64,000 bases of DNA from Hirsutella rhossiliensis (GCF_020360975.1 NW_025408677.1:1116001-1180000); one strand, 5' to 3'. Positions 32,700-42,095 are shown, counted from the stretch's first letter. The notes: generated from the sequence alone by a model not told the origin. Made by a program: numbers and translations.

Positions 32700-33896
32700 T
32701 AAGCTGGCCCTTGTTTCGTCCGCCCGCGCATCGTGTCCGCATGTGCCTGAGTCCCACGGGATATTGGGATGCGACCTCGGAGATCATGCCGAGGCCGAGC
32801 TAGATGGCGGGCTTCCCCTGGCCGCGGCGCCAGCGTGTAAAGGCGTCGAGGAAGCCGTTGGCGGCGCAGTAGTTGCTCTCGGTCGCGGTGCCGCAGCTGC
32901 CAGAGAGCGAGGACGTCATGAGAAAGAAGTCAAGGGCCTCGTCGTGGCCCTCGAGCGCGTCATGTAGGTTCCACGTGCCCTGCCACTTGGGCCGGATGCC
33001 CGTGTGCCAAGCGTCGTTGCTCATGCTGGTGAAGAGGGCCTTGCGGAGGCCCATGGCCGCCTGGACGACGCCGCCGATGGGACCCTTGGCCGTGCACGCC
33101 GAAACGGCCTCGCGCACCCGGTTAACGTCTGACACATCGCCACGAATGATGGTGACGTCGGCGCCGGCGTCGACAAGGCGGGAGACGAGCTGCTGCGCCG
33201 TGGGCTTGTCGCGGTCCCGGAGCAGCCGAGGAAGACAAACTTGCGGGCGCCGCGTGACAGCATCCAGCGGCTGAGACTGCGCCCGAGACCGCTGAGGCAG
33301 CCTACGAGAAGATATGTCTTGTTGAAGTCAAACACGGCCTTGTATTGCGACGGCATGACCTGTCAAGACGGTGTTAGTGTCTGCCGCATCTCGTTTGGCA
33401 TGAACTCAACGCACTGGAACGCGGCTCTGGGCCTTGTCTATGCAAACGGCAATCTTGCCCACGCGGTCCTTTGTGGTAAAGTGGCGGTATGCCTGCGCAA
33501 TGTCGGCGACGTCAAACGTTGCAATCGGCGAGGGCCTGGTGATGCCCGCCCGATACAATGATTCGGCAGTGAGACTTCGGCGTTGTCAGCTTCACTATGT
33601 TTGCAGAGACTTGGGGGGAAACTCACTCGTAAAGCATGGTTCGGTAAAAGGCATCTTGGGCGTAAAAGAGCTCCGACAGGTCAAGGGCTGTAAAGGTGGT
33701 ATTCTTGAGAAAGACGTGCATGTTGAGGCGGCCGGCGTCAACGAGCTCCCGCTTGCCGATCTCGACGAAGCAGCCAAACGGCGCAAGGCACGACCACGAC
33801 GCGTGCATCAAGTCGCCGACGAGAGAGTTGACGACAACGTCGACGCCGCGGGCATCCGTTGCCGCCCTCAGGCTCTCGACGGCATTTATGCTTGAC
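32700..33896 (-). pseudogene. Highly reducing polyketide synthase remnant (end of ER and KR domains)
   Basis: Only the end of the enoylreductase and the ketoreductase are left. The ER part carries DARGVDVVVNSLVGD and FGCFVEIGKRELVDAGRLNM, and ends DVADIAQAYRHFTTKDRVGK after a plausible intron (GTGAGT donor near 33625). After a second intron (GTGCGT, ending near 33360) comes the KR Rossmann start TYLLVGCLSGLGRSLSRWM, then after a one-base frameshift near 33225 the catalytic core with SSLSGSCGTATESNYCAANGFLDAF (Ser and Tyr of the KR active site). A TAG stop interrupts near 32800, and similarity ends soon after. KS, AT, DH, methyltransferase and carrier domains are absent. Intact introns suggest a once-functional gene, deleted at both ends. 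It would have made a reduced polyketide chain; the product is unknowable. Confidence 0.82.
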
Positions 33897-33961
33897 GTTC
33901 GATTACTTAGCGCTCTAGTTTAAAACATAATAAATAGCACGTTTGTATTTCAGAGTTAAGT

Positions 33962-35067
33962 TTAAATTATTGCTGAAAGATAGTGGTAAAAGCCAAAGAC
34001 GTTATTTGGATCCCACGCCTTCTTCAACTTAACTAGACGGGGTAATTTGTCTCTTCCGTAGATGTTTTCTAGGCCCTCATCGTCACGGGCATAGTTAACG
34101 AAACACGTGGGCCTATTGTATCCAGCGGTGCGTGCTAACTCGTTGTGTATCTCGAGTCCAAATTCGCCAGCGGCTTTTGCGGTCGCATCATCTCCGATTT
34201 CCCATGAGAATCTGGGAACTCTAGGGGATTAGTCGCAAGTTAGCACATGGCTGTGACTGTTTTCATAACGAGCCATGACGCAATGCGAGAAACAGGGAAC
34301 ATTCTTACATGAATCCTATCGCATCTCGCCAAGGATACGCCGTCTCGTCTGCGCCTAGAGACGCAGTTGCTTGGTTGGGAAAAGGCTCAAATGAAAGGGT
34401 ACTATTACGGCCGCCAGGATGCTCGACCAAGAACTTGCCATCTTTTTAAACGCCCTCTGATATCCAAACGCCGAGTAAGTTCCTCTGGTTGAGGCTGTAG
34501 AAGCTACGCACCGCGTTGACTTGGCAGAGCGTTCGGTCAAAGTTGCCCCCTGAAGTGGCTGTGAGCTTGTTCAACGGAACGCTGCTGATTGTGGACAAAG
34601 AAGGCTTTAGAGCGAGAATCGGAGCCAAAGCTTTGCGGCCTTCTTCTTCGGGGCCATAGGAGACCCAGTTAGCTGCGAGTTGAGTCTAAAGTGATGTCAG
34701 CACTGTGAACCGTCCATAACCTCGGGGGTGGTGTGATGACCTGATTTGTGGTGTTGTTCCACATGAAAACAGTGATTGATGCCAATTTGGCCGGCAGTTT
34801 GTTGTTAAAGGACTCGATGATCCTGAAGTACTCGGAGCTCATGCCCGGTGGAAAATAAAGGTCGACGTTCAGGACGTTGCCGCCGTTAATCAGTGGGAGA
34901 ACTTTGTAAGTGGCAGATGTGACGACGCCGAAGTTGGCGCCCGCTCCGCGTATGCCCCAGAATAGATTCGCATGAGATCTCCGCGACACCTCAATCGACT
35001 CCCCTTGGGCCGTGATCATGCGTACCGAACGAAGTGCTTCGACCATTAAACCGTGCTCTCCCTATGG
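33962..35067 (-). pseudogene. FAD-linked (berberine-bridge-type) oxidoreductase remnant
   Basis: The start is missing; the recognisable part opens at EHGLMVEALRSVRMITAQG and continues ANLFWGIRGAGANFGVVTSA, the end of the PCMH FAD-binding domain. After an intron near 34675-34725 come NWVSYGPEEEGRKALAPIL and a substrate domain with an in-frame TAA near 34445. After another intron (GTAAGA donor, about 34236-34310) the last exon ends in the BBE motif, CFVNYARDDEGLENIYG and KKAWDPNNVFGFYH. Intact members bind FAD covalently and oxidise alcohols, sugars or alkaloid-like intermediates, often in secondary-metabolite clusters. The N-terminal FAD loop is gone and the frame is broken, so it cannot be functional. 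It lies on the same strand as the PKS remnant, 66 bp away. Confidence 0.75.
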
Positions 35068-35137
35068 ACTAGATTAGCTAGTTGGCGGTCGAAGCTGTGG
35101 TCTAAGCCTTGAGGCTGCGCCCAGAATCGATGCCTTG

Positions 35138-35142
35138 GGGTG
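35138..35142. repeat. Target-site duplication GGGTG, left copy
   Basis: GGGTG immediately precedes the left LTR and is identical to the five bases following the right LTR (40564-40568). Five-base duplications are typical of Ty3/gypsy integrases. Confidence 0.9.
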
Positions 35143-35378
35143 TGTGAAAGGCTGGCCCGGAGTTTATTCAACAAGCAGGTGCCTAGGTGTTGTCTATCTA
35201 GAGCTAAGGAGGAAAAGAAGCTGAACTCGAGGCGTAGCCTCGAGTGCGAGCTTATATTACCCTTCTCGGAATGTTCTCGCAGCTTCTGGGTCCGCGGGGC
35301 GGGGCCGGGGTTGCCACCGGAGCACGACCCACCGGACCCGGTACAACCGGGTCCACCAGCCGGGCACAGCCCGTGACA
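35143..35378 (-). repeat. 3' LTR of the chromovirus
   Basis: 236 bp, TG...CA ends. It contains two perfect inverted repeats: CTCGAGGC-GTA-GCCTCGAG and GGACCCGGT-ACA-ACCGGGTCC. It differs from the other LTR by one extra G after CCCG and by two G/A and G/T substitutions. Confidence 0.95.
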
Positions 35379-35393
35379 TTACCCCCTTGTCCT
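35379..35393 (-). other. Polypurine tract of the chromovirus
   Basis: On the element strand, GGACAAGGGGGTAA abuts the 3' LTR directly, the expected position and composition for plus-strand priming. The TAA also ends the chromodomain frame, so the polyprotein would stop at the LTR edge. Confidence 0.75.
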
Positions 35394-35980
35394 CCGACCA
35401 GGTCGGCGTCTGCGGGGTTCTTGCGTTCCTGCCAGCGTCTCGTACCTCTCCCTAGGGCCATCATTGGTCTTGATTGGCCCGTACTTGTCCTCGAATGCCT
35501 TCATCGCAATTGTTCCTTGCAACCACTCAACTGGCTCCCAAGTCGGCTCTGCGTAGCCCGTCCATCGCACTAGTGCTTGCCTGAATTCCCTCGTCCCCGC
35601 TTCTTCCATCTCGCGCAGAGAATCTCGTCGACATCCCACAGATTCGTGCCGGACTCATCTTGTACCGGTGGTGGCTGTGCGTCATCTACCTTTGGCCAGG
35701 AGCCGGATCTTGATGCGCCCGCCGCAAAGGTCAACATGAAATCGCGGGTAAATTGAGCCACGAACATCGAGCTCAACAACGTGCGAACTAATTACCTTCG
35801 TGACTGTGTACTTGTGATGCAGCCAGTCGAGCTTCTTGCACGGTCGTGGCGATCTGTAGTTTGCCATCGAGAGCCACACCTTGTCACCAACTTCAAATCG
35901 CTCCGCAGGCTGTCGCTTTGCGTTGGCAGCCTCTTCTTGTTGTTGCTGTGAGGAGGCCATCACTGCTTGCATGTACTCAT
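35379..35980 (-). pseudogene. Chromovirus integrase C-terminus with chromodomain
   Basis: Two overlapping frames carry the end of integrase. The first has FEVGDKVWLSMANY and KLDWLHHKYTVTKVISSHVVELDV, the GPY/F-like and SH3-like part. After a frameshift near 35660 the second has VRWTGYAEPTWEPVEWLQG followed by FEDKYG, a chromodomain with its aromatic and acidic features. In chromoviruses this domain directs integration towards chromatin marked on histone H3. It ends in TAA at the LTR. Confidence 0.85.
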
Positions 35981-36123
35981 TGACCTCCTGCAGGCGACTG
36001 AGTAGGCTATCAGCTCTGCTTTCCTCTCTATGCCTCGGTGGCTCTTCCGATTCCTCGACGCTGATGGGATCGACGTGGTAACCATGCTCAGCGAAAAAGG
36101 GGCTGATCTTGGTCGCTGCGGAT

Positions 36124-37720
36124 TCACGATTGTTGAGTGCCAGCTGCGCGGCAGGAGCAGTTCTCCCAGTCGTCCTGCACGTACGACACGTAGGCTCTCA
36201 GGTAGGCCTCGATCTCCTGGTTCATTCTCTCTGGCCCTCCGTCCGTCTGAGGATGATAGGCCGTGCTCAATTTCTGCGTGACACCTGCAAGACGGCAGAA
36301 CCTCTTCCAGAACCTACTTAGCCAGTTGCTCCCGCGGTCGCTGACGATGGACCGTGGCATTCCGTGAAATCGGTAATGACACTGGAGAAAACGGTTTGCA
36401 CACTGCTCAGCTTCCATGTTGTCCATCACCTCGAGGGTCACAGCCTTTGTCAGTCTGTCCACAATCACCCACAGGTACCTTGCCTTGCTCGGTCCAGTAG
36501 GCGGCAGATCTGTGATGAAGTCCATGGACAAATGGCTTCGGGGTCGATCTGGAATCGGCAGAGGCTTGAGAAACCCCCTTTTCGACTGGCGCCAGATGTG
36601 TGCTCTGCCGCGGGTGTCGCAATTGGCTACGTCCCGGCGAACCAGCTGGGACTGCCCAGGCCAGTAGAATCGCCGAGCCACAATAGCCAGCGTACCTTCC
36701 CTGCCGGGATGACCGGTCGCAACAGAGTCATGCGACTGCTGCACAATGCGGGTTCTCAACTGGTCTTTCTCAGCTTCCTCCTGGTTACCCTCCTCTCCGG
36801 ATCCACCCGGCACCCAAATACGGTCTCTGAATGTCAGCCTTTTGCCTGCGTCGATCGCACATTCTGAAATCTGGATCTTCAGGCCCAGCGAGGGCGGGAA
36901 GGCACGCTCGCGATCGCGGACTGCCTTATAGGCTGCCCGGAATATCGAGTCCTTCGCCACCGTTTCGTCCCAGAGTTGCTGCAGGTCCGCTACCTCGAAG
37001 ACCTTCATCTTCGGCAGGGTGGATGCCTCTGAACAGTCAGAACTCATCGCGTTGATACATGCTCTTGTCGATGATGGAATGGCACTATCCGGTATCAACT
37101 GTATCATTCTTCCTTGTTCCCGCTCGTCGTCAATGCCCTGTGGCTTGTCTTGTTCACGGCGGGACAACGCATCAGGCACGACAGCCTCGCTTCCCGGTCG
37201 ATACTCGAGCTTGAAGTCGAACTGGGACAATTCGGCTGCCCAACGGCTCTGCCGTTCCGTGAGCTTCTGGCGTGTCATGAAATACTCCAGGTTGCGGTGA
37301 TCGGTAAGGATTGTAAATGGGCCGCAGCTCCTAAGTTCGGCGTTCCAGTTGTCGAGACATCTCATGATGGCAAGCATCTCCTTGTCGTGAATGGGATAGT
37401 TGTACTCCGCTGGCGAAAGTCGCTTCGAGAAGAAGGCGCATGCGTGTCGACGTCCATCTGGGCCTTCCTGCGACAGGACGCCTCCCAATGCGTAGCCTGA
37501 GCAATCCGTCTCCAAAAAGGTCGGGAGGCTCGGGTCCCACTGCTTGAGCACCGGTGACTCGCAAAATCGTCGCTTCAGCTCCTGAAACGCCTCGTTCTCC
37601 GCTCGTCCCCAATGAAAGGCAGTTCCTTTCTTAAGCAGGGCATCCAGAGACTGCGTGATCTTGGCATAGTCGGGGATGAAGATCCGGTAATAGTTGGCGA
37701 AGCCCAGAAAGCTTCTGACA
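36124..37720 (-). pseudogene. Chromovirus RNase H and integrase core
   Basis: One long frame. RNase H shows the DEDD pattern: FLETDCSGYALGG, YPIHDKEMLAIMRCLDNW and ILTDHRNLEYF. Integrase follows with a zinc-binding N-terminus (HDSVATGHPG, then DVANCDTRGRAH) in which the second cysteine of the expected C-x2-C is arginine. The core has the DDE residues in MDFITDLP, SIVSDRGSNW and PERMNQEIEAYLR. The frame breaks near 36150, just after DDWEN. It is derived from a functional gene but not usable as read. Confidence 0.9.
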
Positions 37721-37724
37721 CCCT

Positions 37725-38530
37725 TCACCGTGGTCGGGGCCTCCCATTCGCGGATGGCGCGCTGCTTTTCGGGGTCGCAGGCGATTCCTTTCCTGCGTTG
37801 ACGATGAACCCAAGGTATTTGACCTCTTGTACCGAAAACTCGCACTTCGCTGGGTCTAGGTGCAGCCCAGCGTCGGCGAGTGCTTGGAGAACTCGTCGCA
37901 CCTTAGCCTCATGATCCGCCTTCGAACCGCTCGAGTAGATCAGTACATCATCCAGGTACGCTGTGACAAAGTCGTCCAGCCATTCGCGCAATACACTGTT
38001 CATGTATCGTTGGAATGATGCCGGGGCGCCGCTCAGGCCGAAAGGGCACACGAGCCACTCGTAGAGCCCAAACCTCGTGCGAAATGCAGTCTTTCCCTCA
38101 TGTCCCGGAGCCATGCGGATCTTATGGAAAGCGGCCACCACGTCCAACTTGGTGAACCACTTAGCCTTGGCCAGATTCTGCAGGGTCTCCGCGATGAGGG
38201 CAGTGGGTATCGGTCGCGCTTGGTGATTGCATTCAGCGCTCGGTAGTCGCAACAAAATCGCAGCCCTCCATTCGGCTTCCGCACGAACAGCACCGGCGCG
38301 GCAGCCGCTGAGCTACTCGCTCGGATGAATCCTCTGTCCAGCAGGTCTTTCAGGGTCTTTCGCAAGACCAACAGCTCTTCTCGTGACATGTTGTAGAGTG
38401 GGCCCCACGGAAGGGGTGGCTCGTTGCCGTTCTTGTCAGGCTGCAGGTTGACTTCATGATCCACACCCGGTCGATGTGGCGGCAGCTTCATTGCCTCTCC
38501 TGGTGAGAATAGGTCGCGGAATTCTTTCAG
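37725..38530 (-). pseudogene. Chromovirus reverse transcriptase
   Basis: Spread over two frames joined near 38250. The upstream part has NMSREELLVLRKTLKDLLDR, FIRASSSAAAAPVLFVRKP and GGLRFCCDYRALNAITKRD. The downstream part has KLDVVAAFHKIRMAPG and the catalytic FVTAYLDDVLIYSS with an intact YLDD box, then KYLGFIVNAG. A further shift near 37800 leads into RNase H. Confidence 0.92.
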
Positions 38531-38534
38531 CACT

Positions 38535-39614
38535 TCTGCCGGGACCTTCTCGCTCGGATCGACTGGCGGCTTCGGCTGAAGCGCCCTCTCTATATCCGAC
38601 AAACTGATTGCATGAATCGAGATCGCGTTGCACTTCTTGCGTCTCTTTGCGCGTCGACATTCCGCCGTGAATACGGCTGCCGACACGAGTCTTGCGCTTC
38701 GAATCGCGCGTATCTTGGCGGGCTCTTCCTGCCCAATGAGGCGTATCGTCACACCTGCCCTCCCATGGTACATTCGCTGCTTGGCAGCATCGTACACGAC
38801 GTGATTTCTCTCCATCCAAGGCCGGCCGAGGAACATGTCCTGGCCCAGGCTTGGGATCACGTATGCAAAGACACGTTCGTCAAATCCAGCTGTCTCGACC
38901 ACAACAGCCACGACCCAGGGGATATGACACTCTTCGCTGACTCTGAGAATCCCCAATTTCTCGTGGTTTCGAGTCGACGAAGGGTATCCGCAGCTTCCGA
39001 ACAAGGGCTTCGTCGATCACGGCATAGCAGTCACATCCACAGTCGACAAGGGCGCGTATTCGATAGCCTCGGTTTACCCGCGCGTTGACTAATACAGTCC
39101 GACTATTCATTCGTGGCTTGAACGCTTCCCAGTCCCGGATGTCTGCCTTTGCAGGCCCCGGCGCCCGCTTTCGCCCGGGGCTAGTCTTTTCCGCCGACTC
39201 GTCCTCACTGGATGCTGCGGTTGATTCCGAATCATCTGCGGCATCGGGCTTCTTCATGCGCGCAGCTTTAGGTCGCTGTTGCTTCCCTTCGCCAGGAAAG
39301 ACCACCTGGGCTGGGCAGTCCACGATAAGATGATCCGTCCGACCACAGCGATAGCAGCGGCGCTCATCCTTCGGCTTCTTATCGACATGTCGACGACCCT
39401 TCGACTCGTGGCCAATACGGTTGATGTCCGTCATCTTAACATCTCCGTCGGGGTCCTCCGGTTCCTCCTTGGGTCGTTGCCTTGGTAGCTGTTGAGGCGT
39501 CCGCTCAGTCGACGTCGGCTGCCTACCGGGTTTCAGTCTCTCCAATCTGCCCGCAATTTCCTGAACTCTCGCAAGCCATCCCTGGTAGTCGTCGGGTAGG
39601 ACGGCTGTGACCAA
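38535..39614 (-). pseudogene. Chromovirus nucleocapsid zinc knuckle and protease
   Basis: A CCHC knuckle, CYRCGRTDHLIVDC, follows a charged linker, and an acidic Ser-rich stretch leads to the aspartic protease, RIRALVDCGCDCYAVIDEAL. The expected active-site triad D-S/T-G reads D-C-G here. The frame shifts near 38990, then continues with the protease flap and dimer region (AYVIPSLGQDMFLGRPWM). Confidence 0.82.
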
Positions 39615-40280
39615 ACTCTCTTGGAGGCGTGCATTTATTGCGTTCTCTAGAAATACGATCTTTGCACTGTCCGGCCAGTCTGCTCCCCGGCTTCAGCTAA
39701 TGCCTGTTCGAATCGGGAAGGAAGGACGCGAGAGGTTGGTCTTCGCGCTGCCGCATAGTTCTCAGCGTGGCAGCAGCGCGGGATTGATGTTGCTGTCCTG
39801 GTAGGTTCGGTCGAGGTATCGCATGAACTCTTGGGGTCGTAGCTACCCCAGGGCCTCCGCGGCGTAAAGGTAGCGACCACTTGCTGTGGTCGCTCGTCCA
39901 AACATGAGTTGATGAGGTACCAAAGTTCGCGATTTCCACTGTAGTAGTGTGCATCAAGGTCCAGCTTGTCTCGCATCTGCCTGGCCCAGGCGGAGTAGCT
40001 CTTCCGTGAGCCGTCATACTTGGGTGGGTTGGGCAACGGTTTCCGCATTCCAGTACCGCAGGTTTTGGGAGGGCGTGCCCAAGCCAGGCGTGCTCTCGCC
40101 CAATCCTCGTGCCACTGGCGGCGATTGCAAGTCGGCGCTCTGCGGCTGCGCTCGCCCGAGTTGCTCCATCAGCAAGGAAAGTTGGTCCTGTAGAGGGCTG
40201 AGAGTCGCATTGACCGCTTCTTGAATGCGTTGGTCAATCCATTGCTGCTGGAGACTTGGGCTCTCACTCTGCTGGTCCAT
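39615..40280 (-). pseudogene. Chromovirus Gag N-terminal part
   Basis: It starts with ATG at 40280 (MDQQSESPSLQQQWIDQ), 49 bp after the 5' LTR. After a shift near 40040 the frame continues PNPPKYDGSRKSYSAWARQM and LWYLINSCLDERPQQV, the capsid-like core of fungal chromovirus Gag. Further shifts near 39870 and 39700 break it before the zinc knuckle. Confidence 0.8.
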
Positions 40281-40317
40281 CCTGACGAGCAGTCTGCAGC
40301 TTGCGGTATTTAGAAGG

Positions 40318-40328
40318 AGCTCTAGATA
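40318..40328 (-). other. Self-priming primer-binding site of the chromovirus
   Basis: On the element strand, TATCTAGAGCT follows the 5' LTR without a gap. Its exact reverse complement AGCTCTAGATA lies inside the LTR (40390-40380 on the same strand), 51 bp before the LTR end. It does not open with TGG, as tRNA-primed sites usually do. This is the Tf1 arrangement, in which the first 11 nt of the transcript fold back and prime reverse transcription. Confidence 0.7.
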
Positions 40329-40563
40329 TGTGAAAGGCTGGCCCGAGTTTATTCAACAAGCAGGTGCCTAGGTGTTGTCTATCTAGAGCTAAGGAGGAAA
40401 AGAAGCTGAACTCGAGGCGTAGCCTCGAGTGCGAGCTTATATTACCCTTCTCGGAATGTTCTCGCAGCTTCTGGGTCCGCGGAGCGGGGCCGGTGTTGCC
40501 ACCGGAGCACGACCCACCGGACCCGGTACAACCGGGTCCACCAGCCGGGCACAGCCCGTGACA
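40329..40563 (-). repeat. 5' LTR of the chromovirus
   Basis: 235 bp. On the element strand it begins TGTCACGGGCTGTGCCCGG and ends CCTTTCACA. It would drive transcription towards lower coordinates. The self-priming complement places the probable transcript start near 40390. Confidence 0.95.
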
Positions 40564-40568
40564 GGGTG
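40564..40568. repeat. Target-site duplication GGGTG, right copy
   Basis: Identical to 35138-35142 on the other side of the element. Confidence 0.9.
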
Positions 40569-40960
40569 CGTCAATACCGATTCACCGGGCTTCGAGTGGC
40601 TCCTATGAAGGTGCAGAAAAGCTCACCGGGTGCCAGGAGGTACTTGAATGATTCTATCGTCCTTGGTAACACGAAGCTCTCGGCCATTCTTTAGTATACC
40701 TAGTACGCCTCGCTCGATCTGGAAGCACTCGGTTTGTAGCCAATGTATATGCCTTCTCTAGGTCATTAGCTAAGACGTTATCGACAGAAAAGGGACAGTG
40801 TCCTAGAAAAAGGAGCCGAGCTTACAGCGGCGGACCGGACAGCCCTTCTCATACAGCCTTATTGGCAACGTAGTGCGTTTCTCCAGGCATAATCACGTTG
40901 ATCCCAGAAGCAACGCTGCGGGACGAAAAAGAGCAAATGCATGGAAAAGTCCGGGGATCA
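40569..40960 (-). pseudogene. Cupin-like gene remnant interrupted by the chromovirus
   Basis: Read on the minus strand: INVIMPGETHYVANKAV, then an in-frame TGA, then EGLSGPP. After an intron (GTAAGC donor near 40825, acceptor AAG near 40752) comes HIHWLQTECFQIERGVLGIL and NGRELRVTKDDRIIQVPPGT, which has the two-motif look of a small cupin barrel (His-x-His..Glu, then PPGT). A GTGAGC donor follows at 40626. The next exon would run to the insertion point, and its frame continues on the other side of the element to a stop near 35077. Small cupins of this kind occur beside fungal polyketide clusters. It is broken by the TGA and the retrotransposon. Cupin membership is inferred from a short stretch. 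Confidence 0.5.
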
Positions 40961-41184
40961 GCGCATCCCGAGGTCCAGGACTGGCTCTCGGAAGAGATTC
41001 GATCCATCATGAGAGACGGCCAGCTGCATGACTTGGACTACCGCGCTGACTTCCACCGGCTTAAACGCTGCCTCAATGTCGTGTACGTGACCATAAGCCT
41101 CTACACCCCTGTACCGAGCATTAAGTGGACAGGCGATGGGGCACAATCCCTCACCACTGGCGACAGAACCTTCACTCCGCCTCT

Positions 41185-41460
41185 TCAGACCATGATTGCT
41201 CCGAGCTGCGACTCCTTACAAAGGTATTTCTCTAAATCCAAGTCCGAAGGACTAAGATTAAAGAGCTGCTTAATAAGTAAATAATTCGACGCAAAGTTCG
41301 AAGGATTATATAGCTTTCTAAGCTCTTCCCACGCTTCTTTAGCATTATTTAGGTGCTTAATTTGCATAAGGGAACCGTCCTCAACTCGGAGGAATAATAA
41401 GGCTAAAGCCTCCTCGGTGTTACGGGGTAGGCAGAGGGATGTGCCGCAGGTGACTTCCAT
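41185..41460 (-). pseudogene. Ty1/copia Gag fragment
   Basis: The frame contains LMQIKHLNNAKEAWEELRKL, YNPSNFASNYLLIKQLF and LSPSDLDLEKYL, the pattern of copia Gag (UBN2/DUF4219 type): the AWxxLxxxY block and the spaced Leu residues. It stops after LGAIMV. Codons in the downstream half are TA-rich, as if RIP-affected. A copia-type primer-binding site lies upstream at 41910-41921. Confidence 0.7.
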
Positions 41461-42095
41461 GTGATAACAAGCATGAAGGATCTAACTATGCGTCGCACCT
41501 GCCGCTGCTAAATGCGCGCATGTGCGTGCGGCCCGTCCTGCTCCGCACACGTAACGGCTAGGATCTAGGCCAATGCCCAGACCCTCACCAAGGGTGAATA
41601 CCCTTACACCCGGTCTTAGAGTGATTTGCTTGCTCGAGAGCTGCAATAAGCTTTTCTTTAATAAGGATAGCTTTTATCCTAGTAGTTCAAAGGGTATAGT
41701 TTGAATTTCCCTTAAGCCTAGGGAATTCGTACTCCTTTTGCCCCGCCATCTTATTTATGTTCGGTAGTATAGCGTTTTTAGGGAAGGTACTATGCGTTTG
41801 ATCGACTTAATATTGTTATCGTAGATAGGGCAGCGATTAAGAAGGCTAGAGGAATTGTCGGATAAGGTTTCTATCCGTGTTTGATTTCTTGGCTTAATAG
41901 AGCAAGCCGGGGCTCATAACCTCAAAAAAGTATCGTAACGGAATTTATCGGTAGATAATTAAGGTGATTAAAAATGGAGAATCTCTAGCTATCGGGCGGC
42001 GGACAAGTGGTCTTTTATAAACAATTACATCGGAACGGAAGAACCTTTCGGGGCCGGACTTAAGGTACTGTAAAGCCCGAGGAATGAGGCATTTA
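41461..42095 (-). mobile_element. Copia 5' leader remnant with initiator-tRNA primer site
   Basis: The stretch is partly TA-rich and has no frame of its own. On the minus strand GGTTATGAGCCC (41921-41910) is complementary to the anticodon arm of eukaryotic initiator tRNA-Met (GGGCUCAUAACC). Copia elements are primed by a 5' half-molecule of this tRNA, so this should mark the end of the 5' LTR. It is followed 450 bp downstream by the Gag fragment. LTR edges could not be set. Confidence 0.55.

Larger units (their letters stand above)
35143..40563 (-). mobile_element. Ty3/gypsy LTR retrotransposon, chromovirus clade, 5.4 kb, frame-disrupted
   Basis: The element is bounded by near-identical LTRs and a 5-bp duplication, and it reads right to left. 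Domain order is gag with zinc knuckle, protease, reverse transcriptase, RNase H, integrase and a C-terminal chromodomain, which defines chromoviruses. The polyprotein is broken by at least six frameshifts, so this copy is non-autonomous. The LTRs differ at only two substitutions and one single-base indel over 235-236 bp, suggesting recent insertion. Unlike the other repeats here it is GC-rich and shows no RIP signature. It sits within or next to a cupin-like gene remnant. Primer-binding and polypurine sites are listed separately. Confidence 0.95.

Noticed and set aside
40300..40328. tRNA-primed primer-binding site for the chromovirus
   Set aside because: The bases after the 5' LTR do not begin with TGG or resemble a tRNA 3' end; the self-complementary match to the LTR explains them better.
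40898..41284. 128-codon plus-strand frame right of the chromovirus
   Set aside because: It spans the cupin-like remnant and copia debris in antisense and has no domain of its own.
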